Origin: Lantana camara
Lineage: Eukaryota > Streptophyta > Magnoliopsida > Lamiales > Verbenaceae
Length of the DNA stretch: 64,000 nt
Direction of reading: 5' to 3'
Assembly (NCBI GenBank): GCA_037501455.1
Contig: CM074855.1
Coordinates: 56,799,001-56,863,000, forward strand
Numbering within the stretch: position 1 is the stretch's first letter; each line of letters begins with the position of its first letter. Positions 9,767 through 21,029 of the stretch are shown here, piece by piece. Position numbers and translations under genes: made by a program. The notes below the pieces were generated by a model. That model saw only the letters and a program-made list of their open reading frames with translations. It was not told the origin of the DNA and did no database searches.

Positions 9767-12700
9767 TGTAACACCCCGCATTTTCGGAGCAAGATACGAT
9801 GCCGTTTCCTTGCAATTAGATTGTTATCTATTTAACTTTGCATGTGCTCAAATTGATTTAATTCATGTCTTAATAAGTGGACTTAATTGAAATATGCGTT
9901 TTGTGCCTACTTGCTCTTTAACTTAAATTATGTGGGCTAATTTGTAATTATTGAAATTTGGGGATCATTTTCTAATTATGAGAATTCAATTTGGACTTAT
10001 TTGAGCGCTACTCTAAATCTTGGGGGTACTTTTATAATTTCTTAAACTTTAATTGGACTTAATTGATCTTATTGGGAATTGGGGGACTCAATCGCATAAC
10101 TCATACTTTTGAGGGGCCTATTCGTAATTTCATAACTTAAGACTCCCTTCTTAACCGAGAAACCCTAAGGCTGTCTTCATTCTTCCTCCTTCCCCTTTCG
10201 GTCTTCAACATTCAACAGCAGCGGCACAAACACAGTAGTCTCTTTCCGCCGCCACCTTCTCCGGCAACCACCACTGCTGCGACTCACCCCTCCACCACCG
10301 CAAACACTGACCATCTTCTTCTTTCCCTCCTTTCAGCGACGATCAAATCAATAACCACCCAGCCGTCCCTCCCTCTCTTGCCCAGATCTGGAAAGAAGGC
10401 GATACTCGCAGCACCACTCAACCGCCACCGTCGGACCACCATCTCTCCATTTCTGAACCACCTCTGCTAGATCCGACCAGCATAACCCAGATCTGAGCAG
10501 ATCCGAAGATATCCCTTCCGTCGCCAATCACCACCACCTTCACTTGCGGACAACAACTCTTGCGTGGCGACACCGTACCGCCGCCTCCATCTCCTCTCTT
10601 GTTTCAGATCCGGAAAATGGAGGAATCCCCTGCTACTACCGTCATCTCCGACGAGACGACCACCACAGGAATCACCCTCGGACGAACCTCTCTCTCTCCC
10701 ATTTCAGACGACAAGAAGCAGCCCTAACGCTGCCGCCACCTTGCCGTCAGATATCTAACCGGTACAACCACTGCCCCTTTTGCTCTCATTTTTCCCCTTG
10801 TTATTCCAATCCCTCTCGGCTAAGTCAGGAACAACATCAAGCGCAGCCTTCAGCGCTATTTCCTCAGCAGACCCTCCCTTTTTGAACACTGGTCACCATC
10901 TTTTTCGGTTTTCACCATTGGCCACAAGAAGACGATCAGCCCTCAATTTACAGGCATCACCATTTGAGGCAGCAACCGCCGCTACAGCCGCTGCTCATCC
11001 TTCAATCGTAAACCCCTTTTCTTCTAATTTAATCTACTGTATAACTTGTATTATAGGATTAATTGTTGAAATGTGAATGTAAAATTTACTTGTACGTAAT
11101 TGGCTTTATTAAATTACAGTTGGATTGATTCTTATATCAGTTCATTCAGTTATGGGTTTAATAATTTCGGATACGCATTTGTTATTTAAATCTTTGTTTT
11201 GTTTTATTTAATAATAGATTGTATTGGCTAGTTTGGGTTCAATCACGAAGTTAAATTTACTCGGGTTTAAGGCTTAGATATTAGTTTCTGAATCAAACCC
11301 GATTCCTGATTAGTTATTCAATTATTCTTTTAATTAAGTTAAATAAATTAATTGTTGGTGGGTGCTTGTTGTATACATACATAAATGGAATTGTATATAT
11401 ATAATAGGTATAAGTGGTATTTGTGAATGTGTGTATGCGTGGAAGTTGTTCAGTACCATCCTAATGACTAATGAATTAGTTGTGAGTGTGTGTCTTGAGT
11501 AAGGTGTGAATGAGTATTTATGTTGTCATGTAATTGAATGTTGTGGTTACATTAGAAATTATTCCTGTCTGTCAATCGTGATTTGTGCGTGTGTTATATA
11601 TTATGTTATGCAGGTTGTCCATAAATATATTATTTATTGTGCTACAAGTTATATGTAAATTAGAATGTGCTAACTAATTAGAATGACTAATCTGCGTGTG
11701 TGATTATTTTCTTTTATACAGTTTGTTTTCTTTTTGAAATTAAGTGTCCGTAGTGTGATTGTGTTAATTTTGGATATGTTGAATGTGGCGTGGGAGTGCA
11801 TTTTGTATGTGCATTTCAATAACCTTATTTAACAGTACTGGAATAAGGCATGGTTTTATCTATTTTAGTCAATTGAATTTATGGTGATCCAATTACAATT
11901 TAACGGTCTTGTTTGTATTATTTTATTCTTAAACTGAAATGAACTCGTACAACTTAAAAGGGAATTTTATTAATTGTTAAATGAATTAATGTTTATAATA
12001 TGACCAATTCTTGAATCGTGCAAATGAGTGTAATTAATTAAATGGGGTGATTGAGCCTGAACTTACTTGTTATAATATAATTCTTATTTAATCCTCTAAC
12101 TAGTCCGGATATTCTTCTTCATCTTCGATCATGCATTTATGCCTTGTATATGAACTTGATACTTGTATATTTACTCTGTGGAACATTAATTGTGCACATG
12201 AACACATTCATGGCATATAATGCTGTTTCATGATCTCATATGCATGTCGTAACAATTCAGATCACCTCATGTCACTACATGAATATCGCCGTGCGTCTGT
12301 GTGGTTAATTTTTGAGTCGTGTCTCACGAGTACACTGTCTTTCCTTTTCTGTACAGTGATCTCCAGGGCGGAGACAACCTGGTCGAGTATGCACCCGTCT
12401 GGTCAGTTCTTGTATCTCGTCGTTTCTCAGGTGAGGTTTAGGATTTTGTATAGTTATGCGACCTATGGCCTTAATATGCTGATTTCAACCCTTGCATGCG
12501 AGTATATCTATTATAGATACGTATGTGTTGTATATGATATGTTTATGACCTTGTGAATCAGCTCTGTTTTGGAAAATTAGATATGAAAGCATATGTAAGC
12601 TGTTTTGAAAAGTTATGTTATAAAAACCAGTTTTTGAGACATATATAAGTCATTTTGGAAAAATCAGTTATGTTATGATTATGTAGCGAGAATTGCCATG

Positions 12701-13756
12701 AAAGTTGGTATATGTTATGTTCTGTTCTGTTATGGGGCCCAGGAGCTACGGGTAAGGAGCCCCCGGGATGGTATCGGGCCGTCGGGGATATACCTGTGCG
12801 TAGTCTCCATCTGTATGAAAAGGATCTACCGGGACCCACCAGGAGGTTTGGTTGGGAAACGGAGTCCTGAGGGTATGAGTAGCAATCAGCACTCCCCTCG
12901 ACCGTATGGATGGTTAGGGTCACGCAACCCTACCATCACCCGGAGTTGAGGTTGGTATGTTATTTCTGTTTTGTTATGATATGAGGAGTCGAGGTTGGAA
13001 GCTCGTACTCGCCGAGCATATGGTATGATATGTTATGGGAATCATGAATCGGAATAGAGTTTCTGAAAATGTTTTCTAAGTATATATATGTATATATATT
13101 TGGGTTTTGCTTGAAACGCTTTGGTATGCAACACCTATTCCCGGTTCATGAGTCCACCCTTTTGATATGTGCTGTGCTCTGTATATATATACTGTGGGTG
13201 TGCGTTAGCCCCCTCATTCAGTCAGTTGACTGACACCTCATTTATCTTTTAGTTTGCAGGTTTCCTTTTGGCTTGAGCTAGGCGGAAGTGAGTCTCCTGA
13301 GTCACACTTGTCAGTCTAGTTGGTATTAGGATGCATTTGTCACATACTTTATTTATGTTATGTATTTATGTTTCATACTTGAAGGCTATGTTTATGTTCT
13401 ACTTAGACTTAAACCCGTGTGGGGTTAGTAAGCTAGTATTTGGATGTTAGTAGATATTATGATGATGCTTATGCTGTTTATTATGTTGGGTTATGAATTG
13501 ATTCGGGACTAGGTATTTAGGCTAGTTGAACCCGTCACCTGCTTTGCATGTTTTGTTTTTAAATGCTTCCGCTATCTATTGTTGTTGGTTTTAATTTCTT
13601 CCGTACTCTGAGTTTGTCAAGTTAGATCAGCCTAGCCTAGTGTGTGAGTTGGTCTCCCGTTCGCTATGATTCGGATTCGGGCATGGACTTTCTATTTCGT
13701 GACCGGGTCTGGGTCTTAGTGCGGGGGATGTGGCATCCTCCATTTGGGGTGTTACA
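9767..13756 (+). repeat. 5' LTR of B (3990 bp)
   Basis: TGTAACACCCC...GGTGTTACA. It contains an AT-rich start, a telobox-like AAACCCTAA at 10161 followed by a C-rich leader, long AT-rich DNA 11010-12300, and an exon-like block 12367-12430 (CTCCAG...CTCAG|GTGAGG). Then follow H1 12909-12937, H2 13219-13232, acceptor TTTGCAG ending 13259, and H3 arms 13277-13286 and 13627-13636. The second H3 arm has TCAGCC where the 3' LTR has TCCGCC, which weakens one pair. Confidence 0.93.
10160..11010 (+). promoter_or_regulatory. C-rich leader of the B LTR, likely around the transcription start
   Basis: A telobox-like AAACCCTAA opens about 850 bp of C-rich, low-complexity sequence with CCACC and CCGCC runs. 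It looks like a plant 5' leader. The 113-codon open stretch at 10544-10885 has no recognisable domain; it is kept in the 3' LTR copy (17035-17376) but not in the matching leader of F. I treat it as untranslated. A promoter role is inference. Confidence 0.45.
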
Positions 13757-15500
13757 TCCTTAAGTGGTATCAGAGCTCTAGGTTGCAAAACCGAGCTCTA
13801 GTGTCGTGTTGTGTCTGTCTAGGTCGTACGGCATAAGAATAACTGCGCATTGCATTTGGTTGACTTGATACTTTGACCCTTCGGCATGAATTGTTTCGTG
13901 ATTATATGATTGTGTGCACATTATGACTTTCATTATGCAACGTCTTATTTTATGTGCTTTATAAATTATAACTAAATGTTGCATTTATGTGATATACTTG
14001 TTACATTTCATTTGCATCTTAATCCGCATGCATCGAATTTAGTGTTTGAATTTCAGGGTGTCCTCTGAGTCAGCACTGAGATTTCCCTCCGTCAACGCTA
14101 CTTATTAGCACTACAATGAGAACACGCCGTAATTCGAAAATGAAAGGATTCTTTACCAAGATCGATGGTCATGAAAGGGTTTAGAGTTTAAGGAATGAGA
14201 TTTACTATATTGACTTACTATCTTGAAGTCAATTAAAAGATGAAGTTTGACGAATTTATGCCTTGAGGATTCGTTCATTTAAAGGTAATCAACTTTGTTG
14301 AGGGAAATGAGTCAATGGAGGAGAATCTGATCAAGTAGAACCGATTTGAAGGAGTTTGATGAGCTTTCGTCTTAATGATTCGCTCATTTGGAAGTAGTCA
14401 CCTTGTTGATTGAAACGAGTCAATGTAAAAGAATCCGATCAAATAAGATTCGACCAAGTTCAAGGGATGTGGATAGGTAATCATGTTATTTAAGCAACGA
14501 GTTACAAACCATCGGTGAGTGTTGAAGGCTTTGGTGCCGTTTAAAGTTAACAAACGACAAGACAAGATTGGTTGTTAGCTCTTGGGTGTTTCTTCAAGAT
14601 GAGATGGAAGACACTGTTGACGTGGGAATAGATCACAAAGATGTCGAAAGACTTTACTCAAGTTTTAGAATCCAAACCCATGAATCGCTTTGGGAAGTGC
14701 TTAATACCACGACTGTCCAACGTAGGTTTGAGTTGGATTTCTGATTGGCAATCGAATTATGGGCAATTACTTGAGGATGAGCAGATTAAGGTTTAACACA
14801 TAAGTCAAGAGTTCTTGAAAGAGACTGTGGATGATTCTGGTTGAGCAAGGATTTTGGTTTAGTAGAGAGTTGGATGATGGACATAATTGCTGAATTGCCT
14901 CTTCACATCAAAAGATTTAAGACAAGAAGTTCGGATGACGAAGGTTGTATCATTATCGGCTTAATCAACTCCTACCACTTCGTCTCAACTTCCTGTCAAG
15001 AGTTAGACACTACGGTGATCGGTACGCCAAGCATTCATGGCATTTGCATACACGTATCGCTTAAATACTCTTATCTTATTTTGCTTGATGTGTGTGATGA
15101 CTATGGTTTTAATTGTGATAACTTGGATATCTGATCTAGCATTGATAACCTGGAGTATTTGTTTCTGGTGAACTATTACTGAAATGAATAAGTTACGTGT
15201 TTATGTGGATTAAGCATGTCTATGTGATTTAAAGCTCCCTTGATTGCTCACTAACCTCGCATATAACATACATACGTACTGTGACCTTGTTTTATAGGGA
15301 TTCCATCGCGATATCCCCCTTGAGTAGAGGTATGTGTATTGAATCTATACTCAAGGGACACCGATATCAGTTGTATAAGGTACACCAAACGTGCATTGTA
15401 TACTTTTTGTCAAGTGTTACTCTGATGTGTGTATGTATGAATAACTGATCAGTGGATTTAAGTGCAAGAGAGACCTTAGGTTCCCTCTTTTTACGTGTTG

Positions 15501-15896
15501 GAGAGATGTAGGATTCTCTCTATTTATGTGGTAGAAAGATGTTGGATTCTTTCTAAGTTTTGTGCACGAGAGATGTTGGATTCTCTTGTACTTAGATATT
15601 CAGAGATGCTGGATTCTCTTGAATCTAGGGGTTTGAGAAATGCTGGATTTTCTCAGACAAGAATGTTGGGAGACGTTGAAATCTGTCCGACTTAGGCCGA
15701 GAGACGGGGTTCTCTCAATTCTATGCTTGAGAGACGGGGTTCTCTCAATTCTGTGCCTGAGAGACGGGGTTCTGTCAAATTTGTGCTTGAGAGACGGGGT
15801 TCTCTCAATTCTGTGCCTGAGAGACGGGGTTCTCTCAAATTTGTGCTCGAGAGACGGGGTTCTCTCACCTTCCGTGCTGAGAGATGGGATTCTCTC
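15501..15896 (+). repeat. Hairpin array GAGAGA/TCTCTC in B (13 units)
   Basis: Units start near 15501, 15534, 15568, 15601, 15635, 15668, 15699, 15729, 15759, 15789, 15819, 15849 and 15879. Spacing is 31-34 bp in the left half and exactly 30 bp in the right half. Each unit is a short inverted repeat of 6-7 bp arms around a G-rich loop. Arms vary together: GAGAGA with TCTCTC, AGAAAGA with TCTTTCT (15533), TGAGAAA with TTTCTCA (15634). The 30-bp period keeps several frames open on both strands; these are not taken as genes. Confidence 0.9.
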
Positions 15897-16208
15897 TTGT
15901 TTATTGTGGGTGCGACACGTGTTGTCCCGTCTACGGTTTGCAAGTGACGAGTTTACGAAGCCATCGAAGTTGAGTGCAGTGACAACTATTCGTCTAATGG
16001 AAATGGTCGAACAACTTGATGAAAGCAACGATCCAGTACTCAAATGGATCCCAATGACAACGAGACATCGCGAGAAGGGTTCAGTGAAGACAATGAGAGT
16101 AAACTTCACAACGGAGGCTATATTTTACGCAACTCTTCGAGAAGGGCTAAAGCACTATCAACTCGAACCTTTTCCAGCTCAGGAGTGGAACCTGGGGACC
16201 AGGTTCTC

Positions 16209-16222
16209 TTAAGGGGGGAAGG
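16209..16222 (+). other. polypurine tract of B
   Basis: TTAAGGGGGGAAGG immediately before the T that precedes or starts the 3' LTR (TGTAACACC at 16224). It is the primer for plus-strand cDNA. Confidence 0.9.
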
Positions 16223-16223
16223 T

Positions 16224-19200
16224 TGTAACACCCCGCATTTTCGGAGCAAGATACGATGCCGTTTCCTTGCAATTAGATTGTTATCTATTTAACTTTGCAT
16301 GTGCTCAAATTGATTTAATTCATGTCTTAATTGTTTAATTGACCCAATTGCAATCTTATGAAAATAAGTGGACTTAATTGAAATATGCGTTTTGTGCCTA
16401 CTTGCTCTTTAACTTAAATTATGTGGGCTAATTTGTAATTATTGAAATTTGGGGATCATTTTCTAATTATGAGAATTCAATTTGGACTTATTTGAGCGCT
16501 ACTCTAAATCTTGGGGGTACTTTTATAATTTCTTAAACTTTAATTGGACTTAATTGATCTTATTGGGAATTGGGGGACTCAATCGCATAACTCATACTTT
16601 TGAGGGGCCTATTCGTAATTTCATAACTTAAGACTCCCTTCTTAACCGAGAAACCCTAAGGCTGTCTTCATTCTTCCTCCTTCCCCTTTCGGTCTTCAAC
16701 ATTCAACAGCAGCGGCACAAACACAGTAGTCTCTTTCCGCCGCCACCTTCTCCGGCAACCACCACTGCTGCGACTCACCCCTCCACCACCGCAAACACTG
16801 ACCATCTTCTTCTTTCCCTCCTTTCAGCGATGATCAAATCAATAACCACCCAGGCGTCCCTCCCTCTCTTGCCCAGATCTGGAAAGAAGGCGATACTCGC
16901 AGCACCACTCAACCGCCACCGTCGGACCACCATCTCTCCATTTCTGAACCACCTCTGCTAGATCCGACCAGCATAACCCAGATCTGAGCAGATCCGAAGA
17001 TATCCCTTCCGTCGCCAATCACCACCACCTTCACTTGCGGACAACAACTCTTGCGTGGCGACACCGTACCGCCGCCTCCATCTCCTCTCTTGTTTCAGAT
17101 CCGGAAAATGGAGGAATCCCCTGCTACTACCGTCATCTCCGACGAGACGACCACCACAGGAATCACCCTCGGACGAACCTCTCTCTCTCCCATTTCAGAC
17201 GACAAGAAGCAGCCCTAACGCTGCCGCCACCTTGCCGTCAGATATCTAACCGGTACAACCACTGCCCCTTTTGCTCTCATTTTTCGCCTTGTTATTCCAA
17301 TCCCTCTCGGCTAAGTCAGGAACAACATCAAGCGCAGCCTTCAGCGCTATTTCCTCAGCAGACCCTCCCTTTTTGAACACTGGTCACCATCTTTTTCGGT
17401 TTTCGCCATTGGCCACAAGAAGACGATCAGCCCTCAATTTACAGGCATCACCATTTGAGGCAGCAACCGCCGCTACAGCCGCTGCTCATCCTTCAATCGT
17501 AAACCCCTTTTCTTCTAATTTAATCTACTGTATAACTTGTATTATAGGATTAATTGTTGAAATGTGAATGTAAAATTTACTTGTACGTAATTGGCTTTAT
17601 TAAATTACAGTTGGATTGATTCTTATATCAGTTCATTCAGTTATGGGTTTAATAATTTCGGATACGCATTTGTTATTTAAATCTTTGTTTTGTTTTATTT
17701 AATAATAGATTGTATTGGCTAGTTTGGGTTCAATCACGAAGTTAAATTTACTCGGGTTTAAGGCTTAGATATTAGTTTCTGAATCAAACCCGATTCCTGA
17801 TTAGTTATTCAATTATTCTTTTAATTAAGTTAAATAAATTAATTGTTGGTGGGTGCTTGTTGTATACATACATAAATGGAATTGTATATATATAATAGGT
17901 ATAAGTGGTATTTGTGAATGTGTGTATGCGTGGAAGTTGTTCAGTACCATCCTAATGACTAATGAATTAGTTGTGAGTGTGTGTCTTGAGTAAGGTGTGA
18001 ATGAGTATTTATGTTGTCATGTAATTGAATGTTGTGGTTACATTAGAAATTATTCCTGTCTGTCAATCGTGATTTGTGCGTGTGTTATATATTATGTTAT
18101 GCAGGTTGTCCATAAATATATTATTTATTGTGCTACAAGTTATATGTAAATTAGAATGTGCTAACTAATTAGAATGACTAATCTGCGTGTGTGATTATTT
18201 TCTTTTATACAGTTTGTTTTCTTTTTGAAATTAAGTGTCCGTAGTGTGATTGTGTTAATTTTGGATATGTTGAATGTGGCGTGGGAGTGCATTTTGTATG
18301 TGCATTTCAATAACCTTATTTAACAGTACTGGAATAAGGCATGGTTTTATCTATTTTAGTCAATTGAATTTATGGTGATCCAATTACAATTTAACGGTCT
18401 TGTTTGTATTATTTTATTCTTAAACTGAAATGAACTCGTACAACTTAAAAGGGAATTTTATTAATTGTTAAATGAATTAATGTTTATAATATGACCAATT
18501 CTTGAATCGTGCAAATGAGTGTAATTAATTAAATGGGGTGATTGAGCCTGAACTTACTTGTTATAATATAATTCTTATTTAATCCTCTAACTAGTCCGGA
18601 TATTCTTCTTCATCTTCGATCATGCATTTATGCCTTGTATATGAACTTGATACTTGTATATTTACTCTGTGGAACATTAATTGTGCACATGAACACATTC
18701 ATGGCATATAATGCTGTTTCATGATCTCATATGCATGTCGTAACAATTCAGATCACCTCATGTCACTACATGAATATCGCCGTGCGTCTGTGTGGTTCAT
18801 GTTTGAGTCGTGTCTCACGAGTACACTGTCTTTCCTTTTCTGTACAGTGATCTCCAGGGCGGAGACAACCTGGTCGAGTATGCACCCGTCTGGTCAGTTC
18901 TTGTATCTCGTCGTTTCTCAGGTGAGGTTTAGGATTTTGTATAGTTATGCGACCTATGGCCTTAATATGCTGATTTCAACCCTTGCATGCGAGTATATCT
19001 ATTATAGATACGTATGTGTTGGATATGATATGTTTATGACCTTGTGAATCAGCTCTGTTTTGGAAAATTAGATATGAAAGCATATGTAAGTTGTTTTGAA
19101 AAGTTATGTTATAAAAACCAGTTTTTGAGACATATATAAGTCATTTTGGAAAAATCAGTTATGTTATGATTATGTAGCGAGAATTGCCATGAAAGTTGGT

Positions 19201-20245
19201 ATATGTTATGTTCTGTTCTGTTATGGGGCCCAGGAGCTATGGGTAAGGAGCCCCCGGGATGGTATCGGGCCGTCGGGGATATACCTGTGCGTAGTCTCCA
19301 TCTGTATGAAAAGGATCTACCGGGACCCACCAGGAGGTTTGGTTGGGAAACGGAGTCCTGAGGGTATGAGTAGCAATCAGCACTCCCCTCGACCGTATGG
19401 ATGGTTAGGGTCGCGCAACCCTACCATCACCCGGAGTTGAGGTTGGTATGTTATTTCTGTTTTGTTATGATATGAGGAGTCGAGGTTGGAAGCTCGTACT
19501 CGCCGAGCATATGGTATGATATGTTATGGGAATCATGAATCGGAATAGAGTTTCTGAAAATGTTTTCTAAGTATATATATGTATATATTTGGGTTTTGCT
19601 TGAAACGCTTTGGTATGCAACACCTATTCCCGGTTCATGAGTCCACCCTTTTGATATGTGCTGTGCTCTGTATATATATACTGTGGGTGTGCGTTAGCCC
19701 CCTCATTCAGTCAGTTGACTGACACCTCATTTATCTTTTAGTTTGCAGGTTTCCTTTTGGCTTGAGCTAGGCGGAAGTGAGTCTCCTGAGTCACACTTGT
19801 CAGTCTAGTTGGTATTAGGATGCATTTGTCGCATACTTTATTTATGTTATGTATTTATGTTTCATACTTGAAGGCTATGTTTATGTTCTACTTAGACTTA
19901 AACCCGTGTGGGGTTAGTAAGCTAGTATTTGGATGTTAGTAGATATTATGATGATGCTTATGCTGTTTATTATGTTGGGTTATGAATTGATTCGGGACTA
20001 GGTATTTAGGCTAGTTGAACCCGTCACCTGCTTTGCATGTTTTGTTTTTAAATGCTTCCGCTATCTATTGTTGTTGGTTTTAATTGCTTCCGCACTCTGA
20101 GTTTGTCAAGTTAGATCCGCCTAGCCTAGTGTGTGAGTTGGTCTCCCGTTCGCTATGATTCGGATTCGGGCATGGACTTTCTATTTCGTGACCGGGTCTG
20201 GGTCTTAGTGCGGGGGATGTGGCATCCTCCATTTGGGGTGTTACA
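16224..20245 (+). repeat. 3' LTR of B (4022 bp)
   Basis: Near-identical to 9767-13756. Exon-like block 18858-18921, H1 19400-19428, H2 19708-19721, H3 arms 19766-19775 and 20116-20125. It ends GGTGTTACA and is followed by the TSD ATCAC. Confidence 0.93.
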
Positions 20246-21029
20246 ATCACAGTCTCTGATATTAGAAGCAACAAAATTATAACTATGTATTATCTTTAGT
20301 TAAGGAGAGCAGCTAACACTTCAAATAAAATGACACGATCCCTTCTCGAAAAGCAAAAGAAAAACACTCATAAATTCCTTCACCACAGAAATTACTTCAA
20401 GTTATCCAACCATTCATAAATTTCAACCACAGAAAGTAAACAATCGCTAAGACATCGTACAAGCATCCTTAAATAATGACAAAAACTAATTAAGGATCGT
20501 TTTGGATACACAAGAGAGGAAAAATCATTTGCATAGACTGATTTAGTGTAATTTAAACCACCAGCCCTAATCTAATTTGCAAACAGACGGAATTAAACTA
20601 ATTCACAAGTTAATCATACACCTATTTCAATCAATACACATGATAGCAACAATCACCAAATTCAATCGGAAAAAAAAAAGGAAAATAGCATAAGGGTTTA
20701 CCAAAAGCTGAAAGAAAAGTGAAAAACGGGATAGGATTCCAAATTCGGGGCTGGCAGAGGCGAGCGACTGCGGTGTAAGAGGGGGCGAGCGGTGGCGGTG
20801 CAGGCGTAGGCGGGTGGCAGCGGAGGCACAGGAGAGAAAAGGAGATTTTCAACCCTTGTACAACGGGAGTGATAGAGAGGCGCAATCGGTGGATGGTGTA
20901 GAATGAGACGAGTGCTGGACGTTGTCGGAGGCGGGTGGTGGTGGACACTATCGGTAGCAGGCGGGAGGAGGGAAAAAGTCTGGTTGATGAAGGCGATAAG
21001 GGTGAGAAAGAGATGGGCAAAAGGGTTTT

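Larger units (their letters stand above)
13757..16223 (+). other. Non-coding interior of element B
   Basis: It starts with the spacer TCCTTAAG and the primer site TGGTATCAGAGC at 13765-13776 (complementary to the 3' end of plant initiator tRNA-Met). No retrotransposon protein domain is visible in any frame. There is a degenerate duplication of about 115 bp (14230-14340 against 14350-14450, both with ATTCG...CATTT and GAGTCAATG). The right part is a hairpin array (15501-15896), followed by about 310 bp with no clear feature and the polypurine tract at 16209-16222. Confidence 0.85.
9762..20250 (+). mobile_element. Element B: complete non-coding LTR retrotransposon (LARD-like) with TSD ATCAC
   Basis: ATCAC at 9762-9766 and again at 20246-20250 flanks two LTRs (9767-13756 and 16224-20245). 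The 5' LTR is followed by a primer site for initiator tRNA-Met, and the 3' LTR is preceded by a polypurine tract. The 2467-bp interior has no gag or pol domain. The LTRs differ by about 14 substitutions, one 34-bp deletion in the 5' LTR (just after CATGTCTTAA, near 9872) and one 2-bp repeat change, so insertion was recent. Structure and lack of coding capacity fit large retrotransposon derivatives. It lies in the interior of the CACTA fragment or what adjoins it (37 bp, 9725-9761, precede it). Confidence 0.93.

Noticed and set aside
10544..10885. 113-codon frame in the C-rich LTR leader (also 17035-17376)
   Set aside because: Low complexity, overlaps other frames, no domain, and not kept in the F leader. 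Treated as an untranslated leader.
13765..13776. tRNA-like match TGGTATCAGAGC as a possible tRNA gene
   Set aside because: Only the 12-nt primer site matches; no cloverleaf or internal promoter boxes. It is a primer binding site.
15501..15896. CRISPR-like array of regularly spaced repeats
   Set aside because: Units and spacers are both similar to one another, there are no cas genes, and the DNA is plant. It is an imperfect tandem hairpin repeat.
15600..16212. Long overlapping open frames on both strands over the B hairpin array, encoding repeated RDGVLS or ERTPSL-like peptides
   Set aside because: The 30-bp period and palindromic units keep several frames open at once; there is no start context, domain or conservation of one frame in C and F. 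Not a gene.
20631..21020. 129-codon Pro/Ser/Arg-rich frame on the minus strand in the CACTA fragment
   Set aside because: Composition is that of a pyrimidine-rich leader, with no domain; a captured gene fragment cannot be excluded but is not supported.
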